From Bigelowiella natans CCMP2755 (Eukaryota > Cercozoa > Chlorarachniophyceae): a stretch of 64,000 nt of DNA. The stretch lies in contig ADNK01002286.1 of NCBI GenBank assembly GCA_000320545.1, positions 10,001 through 74,000 on the forward strand, given 5' to 3'. Every line of letters begins with the position of its first letter. The stretch's first letter is position 1. The notes beneath the pieces were generated by a model, which searched no databases, had not been told where the DNA came from, and was given only the letters and a program-made list of their open reading frames with translations. The position numbers were made by a program, and so were the translations under genes. This document shows positions 52,420 through 64,000 of the stretch, piece by piece.

Positions 52420-53095
52420 ATAATAGAAACGAGGACGAGGAGGAGGAGGAGGAGGAGGAAAGAGAGGGGAGAGAGAGATGGCAGGGAGCAAGGGAGGATA
52501 TATCTACTCGGGCATGATGACGAATCGGGAGATGCACGTATTCATGGACTGACATGACCACGCCGAGGGGTGGGGAAGAGAGGGGAATGATGATGATGAC
52601 GATTATGGTGATGATAGGAGGAATAATGGGGATGGGGAGGGAGCGAGATGGCAGAGAGTAGTTGGGGGGAAAGCCAGACAAAGGGACCGGGCAGTAGAAG
52701 TAGTAGTGTGACATAAAAGCAGCAGCAGCAGTAGCACATCGGATAGATATGGCGGGGGGCGGAGTGCATTTAACAGCAGAAACAGCAGCATATGATCGTA
52801 GCAGTACAGATTTGGAGGAGGAGGAGTAGTAGTAAGGGTGGGTGCAGAAGTAGGGTAGTAGGGTAGCAGGAGGAGGAGGAGCAACTACTACTACTAGTTG
52901 TAGTGGATGATGCCAGGGGACGTTACAACACGAGGGGGGGGTAAAGCAAGGAGGAGGGAGGGATGGGCAGGGACAGGGGCAAGGGCAGGGGCGGGGACAG
53001 GGGCGGGGGCGGGGGCGGGTAGGAGTATATAGGGTCGGGATGGGGGTGGGAGAGGGAAAATCTGGAGATGGTGTAGAAGATACTACTTCCAAATA
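52420..53095. repeat. Purine-rich, G-run low-complexity block
   Basis: The plus strand is dominated by GAGG, GGGG and AGG runs, with GAGGAGG at about 52430-52460, clusters of GGGGCGGG-like runs at 52975-53020 and irregular GTA/GCA triplets. The 252-codon minus-strand ORF (52334-53092) through it is Pro/Ser-rich low complexity and I judge it non-coding. G-runs of 4 or more spaced by a few bases could form G-quadruplexes on the plus strand. Confidence 0.7.
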
Positions 53096-53386
53096 TTATC
53101 GTCCCACGTGGTGGCGATCTTGATTAAAATTCACAACGATGCTATTAATGATGTAGCAGCCTAATTAATAGTATCCTTGGTATTGAGTGCCATATCTGAA
53201 CCACACAACAACAACAACAACAACAACAACATAGAATGGCATGGATTTTAGAACAAGCAATTATATTTTTACTAATGATCAAGATAGAGTGATGTTATTA
53301 TTTTATGTAAACGGAAATAGCTTCTTCAAGTGTTTGTCGCACGCCTTCTTTGTCTTCTACATCTATCAGCGATGTTTGATTCAGTA

Positions 53387-53518
53387 CTACCCATACAAAG
53401 CCGCAGCCTGTGCAGCGAGGTCAGCAGCTCCTGGCGCCCCTAGGAAACGAGAGGACGAATACAGTAGTTGTTATTAATATAAATGCAGTCTTGAAATTGT
53501 CTGTGGAGGCTGAGAGAG

Positions 53519-53555
<37 letters not shown>

Positions 53556-55961
53556 ATAACAACATAAGACAAAACTTGCAGATAGCTCGATAAATTGAAA
53601 GGACCATCATCGTCGTTCGATCGTTCACCTACCTGTTGCTCCACCTGGAGGGATGTTTCCCCCACCTGGGCCTCTTCCAAAAGCTGCAGCAGCAGCCGCC
53701 GCCGCCGCAGCAGCTGCCGCCCCTGCACCTCCTGCTACCTGCCCTTGGCCTTGGGGCATGAAGCTGACGGGGGTGGGAAGATTAGAAGAAAACGACGTTC
53801 GCATTGCTATGAGGGTTGAGTACTTGTTCTATGGGGTGAAGCATGCTGTGATCTAGTGTGATAAAAACATCATCATCATCATCATCATCAACAACAACAA
53901 CAACAACATAGTTGCGACAACACGTCCATACCCTGCAACTTGCGCGCCTGTTTGTTGGTTCATCTTCTGATATATCAGGCTGAGAGCTAGCTGGTGTTGC
54001 GCCTGGTTTTTATGATGATAATGGGTAAATCCGGGACAGTGACACATATCGTTGAAGTCGGGGGGCAAAGGGGGAATGGGAAGAGGGGGGGGGTTTTGCA
54101 AAAACAAAGGTTTGATATTCACCAACATAAAAAGGTGCAGGTATTGTCAAGATAAAGTGTAAAATCATCATGTGATTAGGAATGTGAATAAATACTCTGT
54201 ACCCTTCTTCACTCCCCCCCCCCCCTTTTTATACCTGCGTGCCAGTTATAGTGACCATCCGCTCATGCGCCCCAGTCTTTGCATCTGCGATTTTGACCTA
54301 AATAACATTGCCATTATTTTAGGACGAGCCCTCGACATTTTTCTCCCTGATCATGTGTCATGTGGTTACCGTGGCGCCACTGCGTGTCCGAATCTCTTTG
54401 ATGCTTCTCCCCCCCTTACCAATGATCGATCCAATCAGGAAGTTGGGTACTGGAAGAACAACCTATGATACAGTACCAATCAAGATAACATATCAAATAC
54501 AGCACGTGTGGTCATGCTCCAACTCATGTTCCAAACTTTTCTGGAAGTACGTTAGAAAGTAGCTTATCATCATATTTCCTACCTGTGAGGCAGGTTCGTT
54601 AGGGTTGAAGGGAATTGCAGCCCCCCCCCCTGGCATACCCAACGTCACGTTGGAGGCGGCAGCAATATTAGGGTCCATCCTTGGCATGTAAGGTTGGTTT
54701 GTGACCCCCCAGCCTCCAGCGATTGTGACGTTGGTGCAGATACGCTCCACTCCCGCCCAGACCTGATCTGGGGATCCGGTGATAGCCACCTTTTGAATGT
54801 GGTTCGAATAATCAAATGGCACTCGAAAAAGGAAACCTTTTGATCTTGCGAGCACATGACTATTGTTAGCGCTTGTGTAGGGAGGCAAGACCCAATACAT
54901 AGCGGAGAAGTATTAACACCGAATGCACATAGTATGTGTCCATACTACCGATTTGTCCGTAGATCCAGGCAGGAGATCATCAGAAATCTTATATGTAAAT
55001 GTAAATTGTGATTTTGAGTGCTACGACCGACCTTCTTAACTCTTTACCAACCCCCACCAAAAAATCCCACAAATACACAAAACATATACACGATTGTAAG
55101 CACTCAAGAACACTCGCGCAGACTCATGTACCCACCTTAATATTTGCCTTAGTTTGCTCTACGATGAGCTTCATAACCACGTTGTCTTTTCCGACAATAG
55201 CACCGATTGCACCGTTGGGGATGAGCAGCGTTATGGAAGGCCCTCCTCCATCCTTTTTTTCCTCCTGCCCACTTTGGTAGTAGGTTGTCGTAGTGACCAT
55301 CTGGGAAAGAATGTTATGTACGACCAGACGCAAGCCTAGCATCACTAGTGTGGCAAGACCACGGACTGTGACCGTACGCTCAACCGATCCAGGCTGAGAG
55401 TTTGATACGTTAATATGGGCGCCGGAACTATTACGGTACCTAATAAACGATGCATTATATACATAGAGGAAAACCACGATTCTAGTGAGCAGAAGTATCT
55501 TCTTGGTGTCTTTCGAATATCTCTCCTTAGGCCACTTACTCGGCGATGACTGAACCACCCTTGCCGATTATACCCCCGACCCATTTCGAATTGAGAAGAA
55601 GACGTATTTCGATTTGGTCTTGATCTGGGTTACCCCCGGGAACAACAGGAATAGGAATCTCAGGGGCAGCTGACCCACTCGATTCAGCTCCTGTGGCCTC
55701 TTTCTTATCGTCTGTCTTCTGTTTCTTATCATTTTCGTTTTCTTCGGACTCGTCGCGAGAGCGCTTCTTCTGGGCTCGAAGTTCCTCCTTTTTCTTTTCA
55801 TCGCCGTCAGCCTCTTCTTTTTTGGGGGCAGACTCAGTCTCCTCCTTTTTCGGTGCAGTCTCTGGCTCGCTAGGGTTAGGATTTGCAGTCGTTGTGGTTT
55901 CGCTATTGTCAGGTTCTTGCTTTGCTTCCACGGCGGTGGTTGTGGGAGGGGCTTCTCCGCT
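53387..55961 (-). CDS. Triple KH-domain RNA-binding protein (PCBP/hnRNP K-like), 5' partial
   Basis: KH domains bind single-stranded C- or U-rich RNA; three in tandem with this layout mark the poly(C)-binding/Nova group, which acts in mRNA stability and splicing. Exons: 55540-55961 (acidic Lys/Glu N-terminus, then KH1 with VGGIIGKGGSVIAE), 55132-55439 (rest of KH1, KH2 with IGAIVGKDN), 54583-54836 (end of KH2, linker rich in Gly/Pro/Asn), 54370-54462 (KH3 IGSIIGKGGRSIKEI), 54235-54297, 53932-54002, 53633-53763 (poly-Ala and Gly tail), 53387-53439 (stop). All are in phase. KH2 has GKDN where GxxG is expected as GKGG, still a usable loop. The first exon begins at an acceptor, so a 5' exon with the ATG lies above 55961 and is not identified. 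Confidence 0.93.
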
Positions 55962-57542
55962 CTGAACAAAAAATAATGCGCTTCACTAACTCGCAGGATA
56001 AAAGCACTATTGACATGAATACAGTAAACATAGCCAAGGACATTTAGTCTTATGTATCTTTGTTGCAATGCGAACAACCATGATCTTGTGTAGGCTGTAG
56101 TGTAGATGTTAACTAGAAGGGTGGGGCGCGGAAGGAGGAATGTAAGATTAACGATCAGCACTTTGTGATATTGATGTCGTTCATAAAACCAAAATATCAT
56201 TCAAAAGGGATGTCGCCTTTATAAAATAAAGTACACCTCTCGGCATTCTGAATACTAATGAATGACCTAGCAGCCTGGACTGTATCGACGGATTGTGTGT
56301 TGCGTCAATGCCTTCGGGCATGTTTAGCAAATCTTTGCGAGAATATGTTGTCGTAATTAATTTTTTATCGCTAATTTTTTCTTTTGGGAGAATTCCTTTT
56401 TAGGTTTTTTAAGATGTCTATCCAAACGCAATTGACGACTTTTTGCGCTTGGTGCAAGAAGCAGGCACGTGTGAAAAAAAAACACGCTTCGAACCAACTT
56501 CAAATCTCTTTTCGTGATCTAGTTTTCCAAATGTCCGAAAACTAAATTTCTCGTTTGAATGAGAGTACGAAATGCGAATTACATGTATTCGGATAATTCT
56601 ATCAGAAGATTCCTCACAACTTCCATAAAAGGTTGAGCGGCTGAGATGAAATGTAGGCAATTTCTTTTTTACGACGTCCTTTATTGGATGCTCTCAGCGA
56701 AGAAAAAGATACCTCCCTCAAAAAATCTGTAAGACTGTCGACATATTCCGGGGCATACATTTTCAGAAAAATGTCATTCTATTTTTGTTTACATTAAAAG
56801 CTTAAACGTACTTTTTGGTCAAAACGAGTCTCTTTTCTTTCCTTCTCCAAGGACGTACTGACTGAAAGTTCCGAAGAATGGCGGCTCGAGGGGTTGCTTG
56901 TTCCTTTCCATCTTCGTCCTCTTACACTGGGGCAAATGCACTCTTTTTCGACAGATCATTCCGACGATTTTCATTTTCACATGTTATATATTAATTGAAA
57001 ATCCTACTTTTCATCATTTACTTTCCTATCCCTCGTTCGAATGAGGATGTTGATGTTACTTCGTTGGGAGATCCAATTTTCTCGACGATGTTTCGTCCCC
57101 TAAGACACGTTTCAAGGGGGAGGAAAGCGGCCTAACATTAGCATACACCATCATTTCAAACACGATTCTGTATTGGCGCGAGTTTCTCCATATTACCGTG
57201 GAGCGCTAAGAGCGCTCTTTCGTCATTTTCGGAACGGAATTTCCTATATGGATATCCTCTTCGAAAATAAATATTGCATTTGCATGTTCTAGAATAGGAA
57301 TCCGTTCATCCAAGAATATAAAATTTGACATCCGAAATTTGCGTCGGGTTTTCCGATTTTGGGGCCTCTCGTTTCAGTTCTGACTTTGATTTTCATACGC
57401 ACACGATCATCGATGTACCATGTTATCCCACAAAATGGAACGGGTGCATTCACCTCATGGGTGTTCAAGCAGTGCAAAATTATTGCAACATTTTCACAAG
57501 TGAAAACTGTGACTATCCTGACCAACTATACTTTATCAGAGG
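55962..57542. other. Divergent intergenic region
   Basis: This 1.6 kb gap lies between the KH-protein gene and the deubiquitinase gene. It should include the missing 5' exon of the former and both promoters. From about 56280 to 57330 the DNA is AT-rich with many TTCG, CGAA and TTTTC words and no microsatellite. The only long frame (minus 56418-56660) has no motif. Confidence 0.45.
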
Positions 57543-58117
57543 ATGCCGGGCCTCGTGGAGACGGAGGAGGAGGTACGAAGCTCCATGCTTATATTACTAG
57601 CTTGGGGCATGTCCTGTGTGCTTTACGAATGTAGAACGTAGGATTTCACAGTAGTTGCGAATCATAGAAACTGAGGGAAAGTTAACGTGTTTTCCTGCTG
57701 CTCTTTGTGCGTGTGTGTGGGGGGGGGGGGCGGATCATTTGGATGCGACCGTGCTTGAAATTAGGCTCTATACAAGCCTCCAGTAGAAACAACATCAACA
57801 CGTGTCACGCGCATACTGCAACACGACCACGATAAAGAAGATCCTTGAATGTTTAGTTGGTAGATTTGTCCTGTGACAAGCTCAATTGTCCTGTTGTAGG
57901 CAAGGTGTCCAAATCGTACATACTTCATTCTGTTCTGCTGCCTAAAGAGTCGTATACTTATGTGCACGTCGTCGTGTATTTATTATCAGGAGGGGACTGC
58001 CGAAGCTAGGACCTCTGATACTGTGAGTGTCGGAAGTTTGTTGGATGATGAGGTAGAAATGACAGTGATGATGATTATTATTAGTTGTAGTTGGGTCAAT
58101 GTAGTAGAAGTCCCACA

Positions 58118-58151
<34 letters not shown>

Positions 58152-59021
58152 ACAACATGGCGGGAATTGTTCACAGATAGACATCATCCAATTACGATAA
58201 GAGACCGGAGAGATTTGAAGTGCTTGATTTTGCATTTACTTAGGATGGAGGGGAGGAAGACGGAAAAAATAAGGAGGGGGGAGAGAAGACCCCAGCAAGG
58301 AGTGGCACGGACACGTCTTTAGAAGACTTTAAGGCGCAGTGCGTGCAGCTCCTACAAGCCCTCCGGAATGGTGTGTGATGACATTTTGGACGATAAAGAC
58401 CATATTTAGATTAGAATATACTTAATGAACCGGAAGAAGAATCATAATTTCGCGTGTGTGTACACCAAACATTCAAAAGGAGGTAGAGATAGGAAATAGT
58501 CTTGAATGATGTTGCCTGTGTATGTGATTACATTTCCACTAATACCCTTTCTCCTCCTCCTCCTCCTCCTCCTCCTCCTCCACCATTACCATCACCATCT
58601 TTACTCGTAGAACGTTATGACACGGAACGAGCTGTCATACAGTAAATATCCAGACGAATACCTAGCAATTCAAAACCACCAACTAGGAGTTGCTATTAAA
58701 TTATGTCCCTCCCTCCCTGCCCCCCCCCATCATTCAAGAATTATCGTGTTGTATCGCAGAAAATTATAGCTTGCTCCTTTTAATCTGTTCTTGCTTTGCA
58801 CGCAATGCGTTCTTGTACCCACTATTGTGTTGACGTATATAATAACCAAAGGTACGCATCATTTCTGATGTCTTGCCGGGACATTGAATTGCCACAAGAT
58901 AAGAAGGTAACGTCGAATAAGAACAGGAGTGCCAATCATAAGCACATCAAATATTACACGAGAAGAGAATGAGAATGGTAGGTTGAGAGGATTCTTTCTG
59001 AATTGTGGTCTGCGCGCTTGT

Positions 59022-59054
<33 letters not shown>

Positions 59055-59336
59055 ATTCTTTAAATCGGTAGGACTATTTTGTCTGCTCGTTCTTCGTCCA
59101 AAGTGTTAGCTCATTGCTGAATCGTAAGCTCGATAATGAAGAGCTTTTGGTACTTAAAGAAGTAGTAATAAGTAGTAGTAATTGTAATTGTAGTAATTCA
59201 GTAGCAGCAATAGTAGCATTTAAGAACAAGATGAAGTCATTATCATACATCAGTAGTGATTGTGCCGTATTTTGCAGCTGCTGCTGCTTTGGCATCACGA
59301 TGTATGTGTGACGAACACACACACATTCAAGCACCT

Positions 59337-59369
<33 letters not shown>

Positions 59370-60345
59370 CACTCTATACACCGTATTTAAAAGGTTTTGC
59401 GCGTAAATGAGGCGATTCAGGCAGTAGCAGATTTGGCCATAATGTACATTAATGATGACCGGCCGCAGGTGATTGATCATAAAGAGACGAGAGGAGAGGC
59501 AAGACCTATGATGATGATGATATGATGATGATGATGATGATGATGATGATGGGAAACCGTACAATTATGAAGTTCGCAAAGGATGAAGAATATATGTCGA
59601 TCTTTCAAATACCGCCAAATAGAAATTTATATTCCTGTCGTTATTCTATGTTTGTCACCATTATCATCTTGACCTTGATGTGAATTATTTTTATGCTTAT
59701 TCCTTCTCTCTCTGCTACCTCCCAGGTACTGGAAGCTCTTAGTATTTCTTTGAATAAGAATAGACCATATTATCAAAAATACGGCCATGAAGAACCGCAA
59801 GGAGCAGGTATATGTATAAATGTGCGAGTGCGAGTGTGCGTGTGCGTGTGCGTGTGCGTGTGCGTGTGCGTGTGCGTGTGCGTGTGCGTGTGTTGGATAT
59901 GCAAAGCGTGCAGACAGAAATGTGCGATTGAATGGTTTGTATTTCTCTAAGATTGGGCTGTATCGCTTTCGGAGAACGATCGTGAGTTCCGCACATCCCT
60001 GGAAGTAGGAAAATGGATCGATGCACGCACAGAGCAAGGTACTAGGACATTGTAGAAGAAGTGAGTAGCAATGATATACAATCCAAACGGTGATAGAAAT
60101 ACTACTACACACACTACTTCATATGAATGGCCCTGGATTTCATGTACATATGTGAGTGATGTATATCTTCTTATAAGACTCATCCTGATCATCCTCATCA
60201 TCTTCATTGTATGTTATGCTGCTTAGGGTGGTGGGTAGAGGCGCAGGTGGTTGACATGTCACCCGATATGAACCGTATCAAGATTGAATTTAAGGTGCTT
60301 TTTTTGAACCTCTTTAGTTCTCTTGTACCTCCCTCCCTTCTCTCT

Positions 60346-60403
<58 letters not shown>

Positions 60404-61199
60404 ACGCGCGCGCGCGCGATTTTCACACCTTTGTATTCGATTTTCCTTTATGTTCGGTACCATGATAACGGACGAGGTGCAGTTACTCATTGGAATACCC
60501 AAGCAGCATAGTAGCATAGTCATGAAAAGTATGGCGTGTACAACTGATAGCAACTATCTATTTATGCAGCACTTTACCGATGAAAACAGCTTCTCAGAGC
60601 TGCTAGACCTCAATTCGTCGGGGTACTGCTGCTTTTCATAACGTTGGAAGATTCTTTTTCAATTAGACCCAACGCGCATACTGTGCCGTTTGAGAATGTG
60701 CTTGCTCAAATCCATAACAAATCCATAATAACTATGATGACGTTGGCATAATCATAGTGTGTGAGTTGTCATCAAATAGTACCCTCATGACCGAGGTCAT
60801 TATCGGCACTTTCATTCACGTTAAGCAATGTTCAATCATCGCTATTTGACCCACGTACTTTTAACTTTATTTTTCCAGAAATCTGTCTCGCCTGGCCCCC
60901 CTACACACACACACAGCAAACAACAGAAACAAGCAGCAAAAGCGGCGCATTAGAGAATTTAAATTAGGTAATATATCGTACCTTTTATATCATCACTGCA
61001 TAGCAAATTTGGCTCTATTCTCTGTATTAAAAAGGCATACGCATATTCATCCTTAAATATAGGCGATTTAGTCACCGTTTACGACGAAAAACGCATGGCT
61101 GCACCAAGGACGGGGAAGATAACACGTAGAATTCCTCCAATATATACCCACGCATACACATGAATCACTCTCCGCCACCGCCCCCCTCTACATTCAGAG

Positions 61200-61235
<36 letters not shown>

Positions 61236-61987
61236 TGGGATTCATATGTATTGTACCTATAATGTTGATGAAATTTCGCATGTACTTTGTTTTGAACCCG
61301 TCCTCTCCTCCTCCTCCTCCTCCTCCTCCTCCTCCTCCTCCTTCCCCCCTCAGAAATCACACCCCGATCTCGCATGGAGGATTTGCTAACTATAGAGCTA
61401 CCAGATGGCCATTCCATCAAGACTCCACGTAACTATTATTATTATTATTATTATTAACAATAATCATTAGATGTTGCATAAGAAGCGACGGGCTGCAAAA
61501 TACCCCGACGAGAATATGCCTCTCCTTGTGAAGGGTGGTGGCTAATCTGTGTGGTCCTCCTCCTCCTCCTCCTCCTCCTCCTCCTCCATCATCGTCCCCT
61601 CCTCCCAGGCAACAAAAAGGGACTGCGGCTGGTGGAGAACGACAACGCGATGTTTCCAGCTGCCGGGGGGAAATCAAAGCTGCACCTCGCTGATAATAAG
61701 GCTGCTGCTTACATCGATAGTAAGCAGGAGGTCTTTCGTGTCGTTGCGGATGATGTACCGGTACATTTCACTCCGATCCACTTACATAATGAAATAATGC
61801 TGCTGCTACTGCTGCTGTTGTTTTTGTTGTCGTGTTGTTGTTTTTGTTGTCGTTGACGAAGCTGACCTGATAACTGACAATAACACAGGTGTGCCCGTAT
61901 CAAAACTCACCAAATGAACGCCCATGCGTCTTCATCCTGAGCAAAGGTGGTAGACGACGACCACGACGACAACATAGTAGTAGTAGC

Positions 61988-62018
<31 letters not shown>

Positions 62019-64000
62019 GTAGTAGTAGTAGTAGAGGCAAAACCGCACAAAAGAGAATATGAGGTTTCAGGGGGACATCATTCCCCCCTTTTACACGCAG
62101 TGAATCTTGCATTTAACAATGAAGGTAACGAGGTCGTTGCTACTGGACGAAGAGGCTGCTGGATTCAGCATAACGTCAATATGGGGTATATAGTAGTAGT
62201 AGTCGTAGTAGTAGTAGTAGCAGTAGTAGTGTGACTCTATCATCATCATTCCTTTCAATCAACATGAGTATGTGTTAACGACGACGACGACGACGACAAT
62301 AAATGTTACTAATAATCAGGCCTGGAGGGATGGTTCAACAAGGATGGACTAGCATCAAATCAAGCCAAGATGGGTAATAGTTCTAACGATAATACTAATA
62401 ACACGTGTCGTCGTCGTCGTCATCGTTGTCACCTAGAGAAGAAGAGAAAGAATAGAAAGACTGCAGAATCGAGCTACTAGGGATTGCGACACAAAATCTA
62501 ATACCATGGATATTGCGTGGCGATAAGTGAATTGGAAGTCTTCTTCTTCCTCTTCCTCCTCCTCCTCCTCCTCCTCCTCCTCCTCTTTTCCTTGACACTT
62601 GCTCTTTGTCACAGTTCCATCCAACTCGAATTGATAAATTACCAAGATAATGAGGAAAACGACGATAGCGAGGAAGGGGTTGAAGAAGAAGAAGAAGAAG
62701 AAGAAGAAGAGAACAAAGAAAATGCGGACTCCTCTGCTGGTGTTTCGATAGACGTTTGTGCGTCGAAACCCGCAACACCAACCTCGCCCTCTCCCCCATG
62801 CAATGAAGGCGATTTAGACGCCGCCGGTGACGGTTCTTCTGCTGTAACGACGACATCGAAAACAGCGATTTCAACTTCGAGAATGGGTAGGCAACAAAAG
62901 CAGGAGATGAAGAAGACGAAGAAGAAGAAGAAGAAGAAGAAGAGGGTGACAAGTAGATTACAAAGAAAGGCACTTCTCCCTCCTCCCTCTCTCCACCCCC
63001 TAGTCATTCGTGGAGACAGGAAGTGGAGCCTATTTAAGAACTATGAGCATTTCATAGCGAGGGGGGGGTTGGAAGCTATTATCGCTCGACTCAAGAAAGG
63101 ATGTTACAAAGCCACGAGAGCAACGGCAAGAAAGGGGAGGAGTAGGAGGAGGAACAAAGGCGACGAAGATGAGAAAAACAGGACGAATGGGCATGATAGT
63201 GAACAAAAGAACGAGAAAGGACCACAACGCGCCAACGATGGCTGCGGCAATGAAGGAGCAGGGAATGGCGCTACAGCGGAGAGGGAGGCGGAGGAGTGCG
63301 AACAGAGTGCAGCAGCACACAATCAGCATAGAAAACGGAGTGGAAGATTAGGAGGAGAAAAAGGAGGAAAACAACAAGCTAAAGATAAAGGGGGAAAAGA
63401 AAGCTGTTCTTCTTCTTCTTCCTCGTCCTCCTCTCCTTCCCGCCTCTCATCGTCATCATCGTCGCGTCAACAGCAGCTACTCTCTGCTCGGATCATGCAG
63501 AAGCTGGTGAGCGTATTCTGCATCCAAATCCAGATGCTGAGCCCAGACTATGCAAGGCGTGTCATACCGCGCTTCTACCGAGCACTGTTTCGATGCCATC
63601 AAGTGATGAACCAAGAGCAGGTGAGAGGGCTTTCTAAGGCCGGCGTGTTAGAAATGGAGGAGCACGTACTCACCGCTCTAAACATCGTATACTCCGAGGC
63701 ACAGTCAGAATCTATGCAGCTAGATTTAGGCCTCTGCTCAGGTCTAAAGCGCCTAAACTCCCAGAACATTGAAAGGAGGATGAACGGCCTCGAGCACATA
63801 ACCGAAGTAATGCATGCGGTCGTGTCGAAGAGCCATTGGTACCCAATAGAGGTTTGCCAATGGGTCCAAAGCAATAAGGTTATAAGCCGGTGTTTCGGGG
63901 GTGTCAACTCCCACCCGGAGCTTATGAGAGGCTGCAAGCAACTCCTGATCCAATTCTTAGCTGACAGAGGTGAGAGCTTCAACACAACGGAGATGTTCGA
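57543..64000 (+). CDS. USP9X-like giant deubiquitinase, N-terminal part, 3' partial
   Basis: This looks like the N-terminal half of a USP9X/USP24/USP34-type ubiquitin hydrolase; the catalytic domain would lie beyond the window. Phase-consistent exons: 57543-57572 (candidate ATG), 57990-58052, 58244-58370, 58611-58641, 58852-58906, 59072-59161, 59394-59468, 59726-59807, 59952-60038, 60227-60294, a gap, 61354-61428, 61609-61754, 61889-61946, 62035-62185, 62320-62373, 62615-64000 open to the edge. Exons at 59952-60294 read SEND-EFR-L-GKWIDARTE then GWWVEAQVVD, like a Tudor/chromo-barrel module. The big last exon has EHFIARGGLEAIIARLKKG and LKRLNSQNIERRMNGLEHI with a following VCQWVQSNKVISRCF, matching USP9X armadillo-like repeats. 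Low-complexity Glu, Lys and Ser runs come from in-frame GAA, AAG and TCT repeats. The ATG sits just after an acceptor-like cag, so the start may be further upstream. Confidence 0.8.
59836..59892. repeat. (GTGCGT)n hexanucleotide repeat
   Basis: About nine units of a GTGCGT hexamer lie within the intron 59808-59951 of the deubiquitinase gene. Both strands give long spurious ORFs through it (alternating Ala/Cys, Arg/Thr or His/Ala). Confidence 0.95.
60341..60418. repeat. Compound (CT)n(GT)n(CG)n microsatellite
   Basis: A CT run changes to a GT run and then to CGCGCG within the intron after exon 60227-60294. All are pyrimidine/purine alternations or homopurine-homopyrimidine tracts. Several other introns in the window show the same CG-GT or GA-GT juxtaposition (for example 4735-4768, 12430-12487, 47391-47430). 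Confidence 0.95.

Noticed and set aside
52334-53092. 252-codon minus-strand ORF.
   Set aside because: Pro/Ser/Cys low complexity produced by a purine-rich block, no conserved pattern and no splice context.
59820-59892. Regularly spaced repeat that could suggest an array.
   Set aside because: It is a simple hexanucleotide tract without spacers; there is no CRISPR array in this eukaryotic DNA.
62395-63007. 192- and 122-codon minus-strand ORFs.
   Set aside because: They are shadows of the deubiquitinase exon and its GAA/AAG repeats on the plus strand.

Overview
The window is nuclear DNA of a eukaryote. Genes are broken into many short exons (often 24-100 nt) by GT-AG introns, and the introns are loaded with microsatellites. 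The gene set fits an alga: a membrane-anchored rubredoxin of the chloroplast type, a carotenoid cleavage oxygenase and a PUFA-type elongase. A photosynthetic stramenopile (brown-algal relative) is my best guess. That guess rests partly on the alternating gene order and long 3' flanks I remember being reported for Ectocarpus, so I hold it loosely. All gene models below were assembled by hand from splice-site phase and protein-family motifs. Where an exon could not be linked in phase I say so.

Layout, left to right, with strand: rubredoxin (+, 5' end off or at the window edge); Spinster-like MFS transporter (-, 1543-6937); carotenoid oxygenase (+, 8407-15021); eIF2B gamma (-, 18069-19971); acid-ceramidase/NAAA-type N-acyl amidase (+, 20221-21947); ELO fatty-acid elongase (-, 22828-25305); small secreted PAN/Apple-like protein (+, 26181-26885); soluble FAD fumarate reductase-like flavoprotein (-, 27508-34829); WWE + protein kinase + UBA protein (+, about 34983-40882); unrecognised protein with an internal repeat (-, 41599-42459 and further 5'); NHL-repeat beta-propeller protein with a charged C-terminal part that may be a neighbouring gene (+, 44158-51045); triple-KH RNA-binding protein of the PCBP/hnRNP K type (-, 53387-55961 and further 5'); USP9X-like giant deubiquitinase (+, 57543 to beyond the window end).

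Two organisational features stand out. First, if the 44-51 kb block is one gene, all 13 genes alternate strand without exception. Second, the DNA is compartmentalised. Convergent 3'-3' gaps are rich in CTAG and GCATGC palindromes and nearly free of microsatellites. Divergent 5'-5' gaps are plain AT-rich DNA, also without microsatellites. Introns carry nearly all of the (AT)n, (GT)n, (GA)n, (GAT)n and (GAA)n tracts. The most unusual protein is the WWE-kinase-UBA fusion. The genes are ordinary nuclear housekeeping, lipid, carotenoid, redox, RNA and ubiquitin functions; I see no operon-like pathway, no mobile element with coding capacity and no RNA gene I could support.
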